Shown here: one piece after another, positions 22,660 through 35,625 of the stretch
Layout: each line of letters starts with the position of its first letter
Numbering within the stretch: the stretch's first letter is position 1
DNA from: Sipunculus nudus
Lineage: Eukaryota > Annelida > Sipuncula > Golfingiida > Sipunculidae
Length of the DNA stretch: 64,000 bases
Direction of reading: 5' to 3'
Assembly: GCA_026874595.1 (NCBI GenBank)
Contig: CM049311.1
Coordinates: forward strand, 21,016,176-21,080,175
The notes under the pieces: model-generated
What the model was told of the DNA's origin: nothing
What the model saw: the letters and a program-made list of their open reading frames with translations, nothing else
Database searches by the model: none
Translations under genes and position numbers: made by a program

Positions 22660-22775
22660 CTTACCAGATGGGCCTTAAATATAATACCATATAACTGGGT
22701 TCACAATGTTTGAGTGGAATTACAGCAGATTTTTTGGTAAACAAAAATTGTTTATTTATGGTGGCATATTAAATA

Positions 22776-22820
<45 letters not shown>
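22600..22820. repeat. (GT)n and (TA)n microsatellites
   Basis: (GT) at 22601-22656 with a short GAGAGGTAGG interruption, and (TA) at 22780-22820. Confidence 0.95.
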
Positions 22821-22824
<4 letters not shown>

Positions 22825-23535
22825 ATATATATGTGTCCTTGTTCAAGCCATGTATTGTCATTTATTTTTTTTTGTGTTCAAAACATTGTTCTTTGTTTTT
22901 TGTATTTATTGTGTTTCATGATTTATTTACCGAATGTTTAATTTGATTGAAATGTATCAGTCCATAAAAAAGTCAGGCTTGCGTAACACCAATAATAATA
23001 TTGCGTAATAATGCTTGTACATGGCACAAAATATATATGATATTATATGATACGCGATGCAAGGTGACATTATAAATGTAGATGGTATATGTTAGATATA
23101 GAACAATTTTTGGTGATATAGATGTTTTCTCGTGCTTTTTAGGGAGCGTGGCAGAGTGGATTTTTTTGTTAGAATACTATTTGCATCTATATGATTATGC
23201 TTTTATGTTTTACCCAAGGTAGAGGATATATTATTATTATACAATTTATAAAGCAGTGCAAGTCAATCTGTAAAATATAGATATATTCATGGCAGTAATT
23301 TAAATTTCTTGTAATGACGACATATCTGTAATGTTTATGGCGTATTTTGACATGTGTTTTGTTTATGTCGTTAGTGTACCAAAGAAAATATTCAGTAAGT
23401 TGCAGTTATAAACCTCTTTTTCGAGCCTTGAATTAATTCATTGATATTTTATGGAGCAACTGTCGATACGGTATGAGCTTTATAATCTTCTATATTGTAT
23501 AAGAAACACTATGTAAGAAACACTAGAATTAAGTA
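22821..23535. other. AT-rich intergenic DNA
   Basis: T-rich and A-rich sequence with no gene or recognised repeat. Confidence 0.5.
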
Positions 23536-23562
23536 CCCCCCCCCCCCCCCACACACACACAC
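23536..23562. repeat. Poly(C)15 followed by (AC)6
   Basis: C15 at 23536-23550 runs directly into an AC repeat. Confidence 0.95.
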
Positions 23563-23799
23563 GTGTACTTGTTTATAATTATGTTTCATACACTATATCT
23601 ATGTCCTTATATTGGATGAGCTTCTTCCAAATAAATAAATACAAACTTAAAATAAAGAGACGCTAAGTATAACAAATAAATTTTTAGAACACAATTGTGC
23701 AATATACATGATATATCTGTGTATAAATATGTATTTTACTTCATGTTTACGTATGTTTGAGTGTATCTCTTTATTAATATTAACGCTTTTACGCGAAAT

Positions 23800-25090
23800 T
23801 AAATTCGCAACTCTTCAAAAATGTGCACTTAGTGTTTCCTATAAAGCAGTCTAACAAAGAAACCGCCCTTGTAAACAGCAGCTGGAAAGTCAAATAGATC
23901 ACCCAACGATTGAACCCACGAATGACGCCTCCCCCCATTGAAGGCATGCGTGTCGAGGACCCAAGAGAGCCGTGACGTCGTGGAATAGTACACATTACAA
24001 GATATACTGGTTTTAGCATCACTTTAACAAACCAATGGAGTCAGACTGACCTGAATGGAGCTCGGTTGGTTTTCTTAAACCATTTCTTCTCCTGGAACAC
24101 AATATGCTGTTGTATTTCTCAGCCATTGATCCAGCGCTGGGCGGGCTTGAGAAACAGTCCACAAACCAAATACTCACAGAGATCCCACACAAGGCCTCGG
24201 CCATTATGGCGGACAGCGGCACGGCGCGTTCACGCGCGCTTTACGTTACAGAAACCCAAAATTTGCGCTTAAAATACCAGGTAGTATTCCATATTGTTGC
24301 CGTGTACGTGAAAACACAGTTGCCTGCCCGGCAGCTCGGTCGGAAATGCGAGCCCGTAATGCCAAGTCGGCCGTGGACTATTTACTATTATGGAAATGTG
24401 GAACAGACAAGCATACACGATTTTCCCTATTAGCAATTGAAATGAAGGGGACTTAACTGGCTTCTCTGGGACGCCGGTATAAATATTTCATAAAGTTTAA
24501 ATTTGATCAATGGGCCGATTTTCCAGCGGATTATTGCAAATAAAAATCTCAATTGCTAATAGCGAGCTCATGCCCCTCGCCTTTTGGGCCTATTTTCATG
24601 CCTGAGGTGTTAGAATCGGAACCGCTTGAATACCAAGGCGGCCGGCTCTATATACAATCAAATTTACCGATTGTCACTCCTGTTTGCCCTGCCCAAATGA
24701 AGCAAATCAAGGTCATGTGACCCCAGTGGGGTGTCGTAAAATGCCACCATGGTCCTTTTTGAGTGCTGATGCGCGGAGGTTACCGCAACAGAGGACTGTT
24801 TATCACCAAGAGTTTGTTTGGTGGTAATTGTATCGGTGTAATGCTGTGACGGATACTCGCATCGCCCAGACCCCCATCAACTGCTGTTGTGGTGGTGGAC
24901 TTGGCCAGATCGTCCTAACTGATAATTAGCCGTGACGGCGAATCTGAAAAACGATGAAAGCTTAACAAGATTGGGACTTAGAGATAAATTGAAGACACTT
25001 TCCCGGAAGTCGTGCGTTACCTCATTAATGGCGTCCCCTAGCTGTCATCTTTCATGGCAGTGCCTGAGGATGTCTAAATCAGCTGTCTCA
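23800..25090. promoter_or_regulatory. Large candidate conserved non-coding block with inverted homeodomain-like sites
   Basis: About 1.3 kb of non-repetitive sequence. CTATTAGCAATTGAAAT (24427-24443) and ATCTCAATTGCTAATAG (24546-24562) form a long-spaced inverted repeat matching at 16 of 17 positions. TTGCAAAT, one base from the POU octamer, lies at about 24534-24541 beside the right arm. TAATTAG-like words follow near 24920. The open frames present lack domains. A distal enhancer for the POU gene is plausible but not shown. Confidence 0.4.
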
Positions 25091-25261
25091 GTCGCATCAT
25101 AGTCCCACATTGAAACCAATTACCCCATCAGGAAAATCTATCGTTTACGCCTTCATTTTAGCTTGTCTGCCACGTATGTTTCCTATATATGTGCATGTGT
25201 TCTTTTAGGTGATAAATTCCACACTCCACCACAACATTTTCTTTCATACAAAATTATGCAG

Positions 25262-25333
25262 TCATTGTTATTATTATCATAATTGACGTTGTTGTTGTTG
25301 TTGTTGCTCTTGTTTTTTTTTCTTCTTCTTCTG

Positions 25334-25380
<47 letters not shown>
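25262..25380. repeat. (GTT)n, (TTC)n and (TTA)n trinucleotide repeats
   Basis: (GTT) at 25288-25306, TTC triplets near 25320-25331 and (TTA) at 25335-25378. Confidence 0.95.
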
Positions 25381-25388
<8 letters not shown>

Positions 25389-25915
25389 GAAATTATATTA
25401 ATTTTATAAATTAATTAATTACAATTAATAAATTTCCTCATCCGGTTATAACTCGTTAAATATGTATATTATATATATATATATATATACATATATATTT
25501 GTACACATATGAACTACATATTTGTTCAAACACTTTGAAAACAAATGAAGGTATAAATCTGGTTTGCTAATTAGATCTTCTTTGTACGTCCTTAAATAAT
25601 TTATTATTAAATGATATCATCTACAAATTTCAAGGTTTTATATTCTTTGTCTTCGAAGCATTAAATATAATCAATCAAATATGTTTGATTTTTTTATATA
25701 AAAATATTTCTGGATCTCTATCATGTATTTGGTTTTTAATTACATTGTTTTTCTATATTTTAAAAGAATCTGATGAAAAAAGATGAAAAAGATAAATAAA
25801 TAATAGAGATATATAATAGAATAATAAAAAGATATACTGATACATAGATAACAATAGATATTTAAATATGTCATATACTTAGCTATTTATATATGTGTTT
25901 ATACTATCTAATCAT

Positions 25916-25966
<51 letters not shown>

Positions 25967-26200
25967 AGTAGACAAATTAATTAATAATAATGATAATAAT
26001 AATAAGTATTATTATTATTATAATAAAAATCATCTTAACAAAAATAATTATAATGATAATTGAAATACTTCCAATAAAATTACTTATTACAATAACAACA
26101 ATAATAACAAAAATGGTTGCACCAAATTTCACACGAAGCTCAAAAACCAACAGAGCGTGCAGCTGTGATGGTATATAGACAAGCAGCTATAGTCAGGGTA
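25381..26200. other. Very AT-rich DNA with TA and ATA runs
   Basis: (TA) at about 25471-25488 and 25915-25962, with AAT/ATT triplets to 26120. No gene. Confidence 0.7.
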
Positions 26201-26222
26201 CCGTTAAATGACCCCGATCCAA

Positions 26223-26237
26223 CCCCCCCCCCCCCCC
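26223..26237. repeat. Poly(C) run, 15 nt
   Basis: C15, followed by a non-repetitive patch (26250-26460) with no recognised feature. Confidence 0.95.
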
Positions 26238-26746
26238 TCAACTAACACACACACAGACAGACCAGCTGTTAGGCCGATCGTTCCAATAACGGTTGTCCCG
26301 TGGCCAGCAGGATGGGCTTAATTAAATACTGCCAGATTCTATATAGACCAGGTACGCGTGGTCAACCAGTGACCTCAATGGTGGCCAGCTTGGCGGATCA
26401 TTATCCGTGGTCCCAGTGTGTATGTCCCGCGGTAAATATGCTCAGTCAGACAAACAAACATACTGAATGACTTGCCTACTATACGACTTAATGTCAACTC
26501 ACGTTTATATGTACCGGGAGTTTGATTTTTTATTTATTTCTGACAGATTGAAGTCTCATTTTAACGTTCAGATTTCCTGGCAATGTTAATTTTATATGGC
26601 TCAGAAATGTCAGATTCGACTATAAATATGTGATAAGTATGAATTTGGCTCAATTCTTTTTTTTCAATTTTCAATTAAAACACCTTGATTAATAGATAAC
26701 AACTTTAATTGAGACGTAATTCAAGCGATGTATGCAGACGCATACC

Positions 26747-26749
<3 letters not shown>

Positions 26750-26785
<36 letters not shown>
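26750..26785. repeat. (TA)n microsatellite
   Basis: TA run. The neighbouring AT-rich sequence from 26460 to 27300 shows no gene. Confidence 0.95.
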
Positions 26786-26789
<4 letters not shown>

Positions 26790-27299
26790 CAGATAAGAAA
26801 TATAGGTATAAATATACATATTGATTTGTGTAACTTTTTCATCTTTTCTCTTTAAACAATTGGTTTAAGTCAGGCTTTTTAAATAAATCAGACATATATC
26901 ATTCGCCAATTAATAAAATAAACAATCAGCAACATGTACAAATTGGAATATTCAAAAACATCATTGTATTTGTTGATTTTTGTAAAGTTACACAGGTATA
27001 TGGTTTTATTGGTTGACCAAAGTATCTCTCATCCACAAGTAAACACTTGAAGACAAACGCAAAGATGTCACATATGAAATGCTTTCAGTAAAAATTATAT
27101 CACATATATGGAATATTTTCTTTTTAATTTTATTATCTTTATATAGTTTTCTTTTTATACATGATTCTTGCATATATGCACAGGATAACTATTTTACCAT
27201 GCATGCATGTGGGTTCTGTTTCTACAATTAAAGTTACAATGCATTGACAAAAAGGTATGGAAGATCACCCTAAATATGCAGTTAAATACATTAATTAAA

Positions 27300-27660
27300 A
27301 GTTAACATCAGAAATGCGCACCATATCATGCACATATTGCGGAAGGCGAAGCTTCGAGATTCCCATAAAATCGAACCACCGTGAGCGCGCATAAAATCCA
27401 GTCTGTTTGTCAAGGAACATTTGCGTGCATTGCACGTCCATATTAACTAATTGCAATTGTCAACACGACAGAAATATTTCTTAATAGACTGGATTAGCTC
27501 GTAATGGCGAAGACGTCTGTTAGTCTCTACGACTACCATCGGACTTAAATCACATGATGATGCCTGTATTTTATTCCCAGACAGGTTGTGGTCTTTCCAG
27601 TTTTGGCGATGCTGACTTTTGCTATTTATGACTTGGCTTAGCCAATCCATTGAAAGGGTT
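27300..27660. promoter_or_regulatory. Candidate conserved non-coding block
   Basis: Non-repetitive sequence with CGTGCATTGCACG (near-palindrome, about 27424-27436) followed by a cluster of AATTAG/TAATTG-like homeodomain words near 27443-27460. Short frames have no domain. Confidence 0.3.
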
Positions 27661-27699
27661 ATATATTGCGTTCTCTCTATCTCTGCATTCATGCTGCGC

Positions 27700-28110
27700 T
27701 CTGTCTCTGTCTGTCTGTCTGTCTCTCTCTCCCTAACACATACACACTGTATTCCTAAAATCCATTTATGTACACATTTGTTTTTTATGCACACACACAT
27801 ATGTGTATGTATTATGTATAATTACATTATACATTTAAATAATGATCATACAGAGTACTAAATATGTTTACGACGTGTGTATTATACAAACATAAACATA
27901 TATCCGCACATATGCTAGATGATTCATATGATTTAGATCGATCCTTTTTTTAATAACTGTAATTAATTTTGTTCTCGCCTGCGCTCCCATTTGTATGCCC
28001 GATGTTTATTTTTTATGATGAGATCACATTTATCCATGTATTTATATTTATGCGGGAGGGAAAAGCGCCCGAGTCAAATATGACATTGGCAGGTAAAATA
28101 GAATAAATTC
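27700..28110. other. (CTGT)/(CT)-rich tract then AT-rich DNA
   Basis: A short CTGT/CT repeat lies at about 27703-27731. The rest is AT-rich with no gene. Confidence 0.6.
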
Positions 28111-28640
28111 CTGTAACTCAGTTGTGACAGGGGAGATGTTTTCAGGTAAACAGTGTGATTGTATATACAAGCTAGGTACGCGTTGTGTAAGTTTAGAGGG
28201 GGCTGCTCGCCGGCTGTTCGCCGATAGAACGCTTGCCCGCGTGACGTCGGTAAAACCTTATGGCCATCCATCATGCGATCATAAGGCCTGTCAAAGCGTT
28301 GCCAACGGAAGGCGTTCCCCCTAGCTAATCCACAAACAGCATGCTTATCTCCTGTCATTAGCCTGTCAGAGAGCTGACTTTTGAACAATCTTATATAGTT
28401 GGCGAGTCAACTTTGACGAGTCGGTCCAAGCGTCGGACGGGCATTAGTAAACCAGGGCGGAACAATAGAAGAACTAGTTGCCACGGGTCCCGCCAACGAC
28501 AGGAAAGTGGACGCACAGCAGACGACACACGTCCACGCGGACTTGCCCCACCGGAAACCAGCCGTAGTTTCCCAGAGCAGACGACACACGTTTTAAGCAT
28601 TTGGGAAATTAATATATTGAACCTGCTGCTTTTAGGTCTC
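28110..28640. promoter_or_regulatory. Candidate conserved non-coding block with direct repeat
   Basis: GC-richer non-repetitive sequence. The 15-mer GCAGACGACACACGT occurs at 28518-28532 and 28577-28591. Several overlapping frames on both strands are typical of GC-richer non-coding DNA, and none has a domain. Confidence 0.3.
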
Positions 28641-29400
28641 CCTGGTAATTAATCTTATTACTTTGTTAATTTATATAAACATAAATGCATATTCCACTAA
28701 AGTAAACGTTTCCTTATAACAACTTCACGTTTGCGTTACAGAAATTAATACAAAACTTTATTTTCCACGCTTCAAAAGATACAAAGGACCCCAAATCATA
28801 CCCTTTTCAAGATTTGTACCTGAAAACATCCGCACATGCATGTTTATGCATGCATCAGTTACAGATTTCCTTTCAAATCTCATTATTTCCAAGCGTGAAT
28901 CAGGTTTAATTCACCTTTTTTTTGCCGTTGGATCTGGCGACTAAAATGTACTCTGTTTTGTATTTGATTTCATCATGCTGACGGTCGATGACATAAGGCC
29001 ATATATCACTCCCCACAAGTGTTAAAATTAATTAAATGTGCATACAGTTGTCAGAATGAGTGACCTGGACATATCAGGTTATGCTGAAACATATGAGGGG
29101 CTATCATATCCATAGATCTGACACGTAGCAAAATAAAGGTGTCAGGTTTCACAGTTGATAATCATCTTTTATGCTACAGTGTTTATCTAAACTTTTTATA
29201 TTTTATATAACTTATATATCACTTGACATCATGTCGTAATATATGATTTATAACACTTTACATCATATACCATACTGTTTGTACGTTGATAAAATTAACA
29301 TAAAGATAAATATCCGTATGTATTTATTCATTCATTCATATATATATATATGAGCATATTTTTGTACAGTATAGTTTATAATCTTAGGTATACGTGCGTT
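28641..29400. other. AT-rich intergenic DNA
   Basis: No gene or repeat family is recognised. Confidence 0.5.
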
Positions 29401-29408
29401 ATTTTCCA

Positions 29409-29438
29409 GCACACACACACACACATATATATATATAT
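29409..29438. repeat. (CA)n-(TA)n microsatellite
   Basis: Short compound dinucleotide run. Confidence 0.9.
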
Positions 29439-29736
29439 CTGTAAATATCTGAGTATCAATAATCGTGACAGAAAATGTTAACATGTGTTTTTAATCTAGA
29501 AATTGTGTGACCAACTAAGAGGCGAAGAATGATATAAAATACCATCGTATACCCGTATATGTGTAATTATAAACATGCAAGCTTCCACCCTTTGATAGGT
29601 ATTTGTTGATATTTGTTTTACATTCATCAACATATACTGTAAATTTGTTATGAGTTTGTTCGCCATCATCTTGATCATCATCATGACTTATCATTACATA
29701 ACCAGTTTACTGATATATGATGATTATTGTCACGGG

Positions 29737-29739
<3 letters not shown>

Positions 29740-29805
<66 letters not shown>

Positions 29806-29985
29806 TTGTTATTATTATTATTATTATTATACCATCATGATCATCATGATCCTTTTAAATAGGTATAACGTATGCGTGACACTTCCGTTGCCTTTTAAAT
29901 GATGGTGATAATTAAACAATGATTATTATTATTATTATTATTACTATTATTATTATTATTATTATTATCATTATATTATTATTAT
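29740..29985. repeat. (TTA)n trinucleotide repeats
   Basis: (TTA) at 29740-29830 with few interruptions, and again at 29922-29985. Long Leu or Tyr open frames across it are artefacts. Confidence 0.97.
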
Positions 29986-30229
29986 CGATCACGATTATTG
30001 TTATCCTTTTCGAACCGTCACAAATGTGTGACACATGTTGACAACAATTTAATGATGCAGATTATTAAACATTGATGATTATGATCATGACTATTATTAT
30101 TATTATATTAAATTATTTTTATTATACTATTATAAATATTATTTTTAATTAATTAATTATTAAACTTATTATCTGCATGTTTGGTTTCTATGTTCGTACG
30201 TGAAAAGATACGGTAAAAATCCAGTAACT

Positions 30230-30650
30230 AAAATGTATTTGTCAATGTAGCAACAGCCAGGGCAACATATATATAAAGCAGGCAAGGAGTGATTGTGAAT
30301 CTATAGAGTTTCGCCTGCTGCCACATTTAGTGTAATCTTGTCAAAAACGTCCGTATCTTGAATCGGCTTTGATGTCGCCAACACCGCGATCGATATATGA
30401 TCATGGTTGCCCATACGCACGCCGAATTACCCGCGGTTTAACTTGGTCCGGCCGCGGGTATTACCAGGCCTGCCGGAGCTGGTGCTCGTCTTTGTCGTCT
30501 CTTGTCAGTATAGATCTAAGTCTGAAGATTACACCTGGTCTGATTAAGCAATCTCTTGTTCCTGCTAAAATAATCCTCATTCGGACATTTTTCTTCTTTT
30601 TTTTTTCTTGCTGGATAATCTCACAACCTGTCGGTTCATGCTGATCTCGA
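30230..30650. promoter_or_regulatory. Small higher-complexity block
   Basis: Non-repetitive patch with a CpG-containing core at 30360-30500. A 91-codon frame has no domain. Possible regulatory DNA. Confidence 0.25.
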
Positions 30651-30879
30651 TGGTAAGGGTTATGTTTTAAAACACCGGTTACATTTCCCCAATTTCAAAT
30701 GATTGCAGTATAATAAAGGTACTATTAATACTCGTTTTTTAAGACATTCAATTATGTTATTACCAACTTTTTTTTATTATTATTATGTTATGTCACTTTT
30801 TCAAAATTATGTGCACCATTTGAAATGAAGAAATTAAAATTAATACTCATACAAGACCATATTTGATCATTCTCCCTCT

Positions 30880-30880
<1 letters not shown>

Positions 30881-30911
<31 letters not shown>

Positions 30912-30920
30912 TTTCTCTCT

Positions 30921-30960
<40 letters not shown>
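30881..30960. repeat. C-run plus (CT)n microsatellite
   Basis: About 10 C, then CT repeats with TTTT and CC interruptions. Confidence 0.97.
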
Positions 30961-30963
<3 letters not shown>

Positions 30964-31056
30964 GCACACAAATATATAACAATGCTTTACTTAATATTAG
31001 TCAATATATTTTTCAATTAACATAAAATATATCCATTAGGTGCACAATGGAAAATG

Positions 31057-31064
31057 TATATATA

Positions 31065-31126
<62 letters not shown>
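31057..31126. repeat. (TA)n microsatellite
   Basis: Long TA run with one TTTA interruption near its left end. Confidence 0.97.
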
Positions 31127-31132
<6 letters not shown>

Positions 31133-31447
31133 GAGTGTGAGTGTATGCATGCATCAGTTGAATTACGTCACAATTAAAGTTGTTATCTACTAACCAAGGA
31201 CTTTTAATTGAAAATTCAAAAAGAATTGTGCCAAATTTATACGTGTCAAATATTTATAGTTGAATCTGATATTTCTGTGGCGCCGGTCAAACCAATTAAT
31301 CCTTTGATTAATGTTCACAATCACGTCAAGCATGCAGGGTTTTACTTTGAACTCTTTATGCATGATAACCTCAATATAATTTGAGGATTTTTTAGTATGC
31401 TTCATCAGTAAATTAATAATTAAGTTAATTAAATTATACTTGATTAG

Positions 31448-31449
<2 letters not shown>

Positions 31450-31505
<56 letters not shown>

Positions 31506-31527
31506 GTTCTCTCTCCTTTTATCTCTC

Positions 31528-31585
<58 letters not shown>

Positions 31586-31694
31586 ATCTATCTATCTCTT
31601 TCTCTCTCTTAGGTGAACATTTGGAGATTTGAATTAATAAATACAGGTATATGAGAAGGAGAAGGAGAAGGAGAAGGAGAGGGAAAGAGAAAGA
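31450..31694. repeat. (TA)n, (CT)n, (CTAT)n and (GAGAAG)n cluster
   Basis: (TA) at 31451-31505, (CT) at 31507-31574, CTAT units to about 31600, then GAGAAG-type units at 31652-31694. Confidence 0.95.
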
Positions 31695-31849
31695 AATTAT
31701 GTACTCGTACATTATACAGGTGTTAAAACAATTAGTACATATATTCAGGTATAGAATTCTGTAAGCATCTAAAGATATATATTTACATCAAGCACACTAT
31801 AGTTTCTATAAATGCATCAGTTAACAAATGATAGCGGTGATGACAGCTG

Positions 31850-32350
31850 CATTCAGCCCCCTTTCCCCTTCCGTTAAAAGTACAGTTACATTCAGGAGAC
31901 GTCAAGATATGATTTATACGACCCAGGGCGAACGGCCAGACCAGGCAGAGATGATGTTTTGCCCTACGTGAACGTGCTGGGGTCTACAGATCACAAATTT
32001 GGCCCGCATAAATAACCAAGGGCCCCTAGAACATCTATCAGGAGAGCCGTTCTGGTATATCAGGATACAGAGGGAGGAAGAGGTGAGATTTAAATGGTGG
32101 CGCGGAGAAAAATTGTCCTGTGCCACCGATGCCAAATTCCCTTATTGTTCTTCTACTGAACAATTGCCTTGCCTGTAAAGTTGGTCCCAGGCTCGTATAC
32201 GTCTTGTGTGGAGACAGCTAACTTTAGCCACGTCCCCGCCTTGCCCTGTTGCAGACATTGTGGTTAACACTGTCACTGACTAGAATGCTTTGTTTTCCCA
32301 GGGTTTTACGAGCCCGGGATCTCTTAGTGCTGGTGTCATGGTGTTATATA
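31850..32350. promoter_or_regulatory. Candidate conserved regulatory block with inverted SOX sites
   Basis: Non-repetitive GC-richer sequence. ATTGTTC (32144-32150) and GAACAAT (32158-32164) form a perfect inverted pair with a 7-bp spacer. Each arm contains the SOX core ATTGT/ACAAT. No coding frame is convincing. Confidence 0.4.
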
Positions 32351-32671
32351 TGGTAAGTTTGATGATGTATTAGTTATTAACATGATCACTGCTAATTATG
32401 TGTACGCTTTAACCTGTGTTTGTATTAGATATGAGGTCGATACCTTTTCCCTGTGTGCGGTAGTCATATATGTTTTATTGCAAGTGCACTTAATTGTATT
32501 TTTGCCTGATTTTCATTGTGTTACATATACTTAGTAAGTCAGTCAATAAGGGTATATGTTAATTGATGATATAAACATGTATATGTATATTTATATGTAT
32601 ATGTCTTTAAGAAACATGTATATACTGGATCTTATGCATATGGAATGTTTTAATCATTCTTGTTTAATTTT
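32351..32671. other. AT-rich intergenic DNA
   Basis: T-rich sequence; nothing recognised. Confidence 0.5.
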
Positions 32672-32712
<41 letters not shown>

Positions 32713-32761
32713 CGCATGATGCATCTCTCTGTCTCTCCCTCTCCTTTAATTCTCCTCCCCC

Positions 32762-32802
<41 letters not shown>
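32672..32802. repeat. (CA)n-(TA)n and (CT)n-(TA)n compound microsatellites
   Basis: CA then TA runs at 32672-32711, and CT then TA runs at 32756-32802. Confidence 0.95.
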
Positions 32803-32809
<7 letters not shown>

Positions 32810-33377
32810 ATATTTATAAACATTTATATTATATTTTACATTTTACAGAAGCTCTCTGATTGTCTATATACACACACAACACATGTACATACATGCATAT
32901 ATATATGTATAATTTATTAAATAGTTAGTATTTTTTTTAATCTGTGTAGAAAGCATGAAATTGGAGTTTAAAGAAAAAAATTCCAAGATATTAAACTTCA
33001 ACGATTGTTAGTATATACTATATATAGCTAAACCTAAATCAAAATACACCAAAATCCAGTAACAGCATACACATACACCATGCCACATACGGTCACATGC
33101 ACCGGGTCATTCAAAGGGCGTGTCCGAAGAGCAAAGGCTTTTTTTGTATATGTTCTCTGTTTTGTATATGTTTGATGTATGGGTTACGTGTGTACGCTCT
33201 CGCACACTAGCATATTTGTACCTGACAATGAAGAAACCATGTCTCACTCCAAATTTATAAAACTACATGTTTATCACTTTAGCACGTAGCATTTGTTCAG
33301 ATAACATTACTATATAGTAAATAGTAAATAGCTCACTATAAAATTTTTATTTTGCAGCTCACATTTGTTTCATTTCA

Positions 33378-33381
<4 letters not shown>
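32803..33381. other. AT-rich intergenic DNA
   Basis: Short CA runs and no gene. A small CpG-containing patch at 33080-33200 is not recognised. Confidence 0.5.

Positions 33382-33470
<89 letters not shown>
33382..33470. repeat. (TA)n microsatellite, interrupted once
   Basis: Two long TA runs separated by CTG at 33428-33430. Confidence 0.97.
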
Positions 33471-33472
<2 letters not shown>

Positions 33473-34920
33473 TTAATTTCCTGTTTCCTTTCTAAACATG
33501 CTATAGATATTAATTTTATGGATTATATATATAGCGTATGTATCATATTGGATGTGTTATGATAACAAGTGAATATATAGTAGTTATTTTATTATAGTTT
33601 ATTAAATATTTTTAAAGAGAATGCATTTTAACTATTAATATATTATATTTGAGTGAATCTATTATATTATTTATAGTTAATATGTTATATCAAAATGAAT
33701 GTATTATTTTATAATACAACTGTACATTATATTATATTTTATTTTATTTTTTATATATTATGGTATATTAAATTATCTTATATCAGATAATATTATATTA
33801 TATCATATTATAGTTTTTTATATTAAATAATATTATATTAAATAATATTATATTATGTAATACATAACCTGCATCAATAACATATGTACAATTATAGCAT
33901 ATATATTTGACTTGAAAAGTAAACCTATAACAGATTTTCAGTTTCGATCTAGAAAAAAATGTAAATCACATGGAAAGGTTTAACACGATCTTGTCTTCTG
34001 TATATATAAACATTTTCCGTAAGACTGACCAAACTAAATGAAATAAGAGAAAAAAAAGTCTTTCTTAATTCATGTTAAATGATGGACGTTATATTCTGAG
34101 AAAAAAAAATAAACAGCAGGGATCGACACTTTCAGTGATATCATATATGGCACAACAAGGTCAGGATGTTTCTATTAAAGTGTTTCTTTTTCATATGTTA
34201 TCAAGATGCCAATGAGTCTTTTTTTTTGTCTGCTATGTGTTAAAAAAGTCATTTGTACAACTGTGTAGGCACTGCATTGCTTTTTTTTCTGCATGATACG
34301 AAAAAATGAAATATCGCCCGGTTTGTCACTTGCTGCAGTTAGCGTCCACCATTGCATGCTTGAGATATATAGAGCGACAAGTCTGTTATTAATACTGGAA
34401 TAGGAACTTCACACTGACGGAAGAGAAAAACATAATAGACAATACCAGGTAACTGTTGTCATTGAAAGACATGCTTCTATAACTCTACAAAGTATACAGT
34501 TTTGTACCATATATATATATATATATATAAAACTGTACTATATAAATTATATTCTTAATTATTTATTTTTATATGTATAATTTATGTATAATTATAGTAT
34601 TATATAATTTTATAATGTAATAGGCCATATTATTTACTATTATTTTAATAAAGATTATGATCATACATTATATATTTCATAATGTGCATTATATGTTAAT
34701 TCTAAAAGTAAAAAAAAACTGCTTCAACAGGTTAAATTTGTCATTAAGCACGCATAAGTGTGGGCATGACATCTAGAAAAACATGCACATATAGACACAT
34801 TTTTAAATCTATACCGACACATGAGATTTTGAATAATTGAAAGACTCAGTTTACTTTTTTTCAGATGAATATCATACACATGTTGTTATCAGTTTAACAT
34901 TTTAAAATATATTAGACGGT

Positions 34921-34925
<5 letters not shown>
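33471..34925. other. Very AT-rich intergenic DNA
   Basis: Contains ATTATATTA-type palindromic simple sequence (33600-33870), a short TA run (34511-34529) and no gene. The small mixed patch at 34140-34380 is not recognised. Confidence 0.6.
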
Positions 34926-34971
<46 letters not shown>

Positions 34972-35132
34972 TGTGTGTGCATGTGTTCTTCTGGGTATTT
35001 ATCCTTATAACAAAATAGGTATGTGTGTATGTTAATATATATACCAATATATATAAATACATAAATATACATATATATATATTTGGTTTATTTATATTGA
35101 TACTGGTAGGTCGTAGGAGTTCGATATCACAT

Positions 35133-35169
<37 letters not shown>

Positions 35170-35170
35170 T
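34926..35170. repeat. (TA)n microsatellites
   Basis: TA runs at about 34930-34968, 35070-35081 and 35135-35169, with a short GTGTG run after the first. Confidence 0.9.
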
Positions 35171-35625
35171 GAACATATGCCAGCGTTAATGAGGTTTTGT
35201 CGTCCGCATTGTGTACATGTCGATCAAGTTTCATGCGCAGGAAATTTAAGAGTACTGCACGAAAAGGTCACTCAGTTCCTTATACACATACCAATACACG
35301 CCATAAATCTTACAAATATACACACATCTATACGCAAATAAAGATAGAAACACGTGAAGACCGTAAACATATACATAGTACGCTACATGATTTCACAGGC
35401 TGTAATAAAAAAGGGAAAACTATGTCAAGAACCGTGGCTTCGCGAGAGGCCGCCCCATTAGATGAAGTAATAGTGTGAAGTTTGAGTGCTTTGAGTAAAT
35501 CCTTTAATATATGTCAGCATGGGTTAAAGGGCTTGAGGTTCTGACTTAAATCAAGCCGCCATTGCACACGCCTTCACGCATTACCTGGTGGTTATAGTTA
35601 GTGTTTTGTGAGCAAAACAGAAACA
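35171..35625. promoter_or_regulatory. Modest higher-complexity block
   Basis: A 93-codon plus-strand frame (35197-35478) has no recognisable domain. The part at 35400-35600 is non-repetitive and may be regulatory. Confidence 0.2.

Noticed and set aside
29650-29902. Poly-Leu and poly-Tyr open frames
   Set aside because: Translations of a (TTA)n microsatellite. The same applies to Tyr-Ile, Ser-Leu and Arg-Glu frames over TA, CT and GA runs elsewhere.
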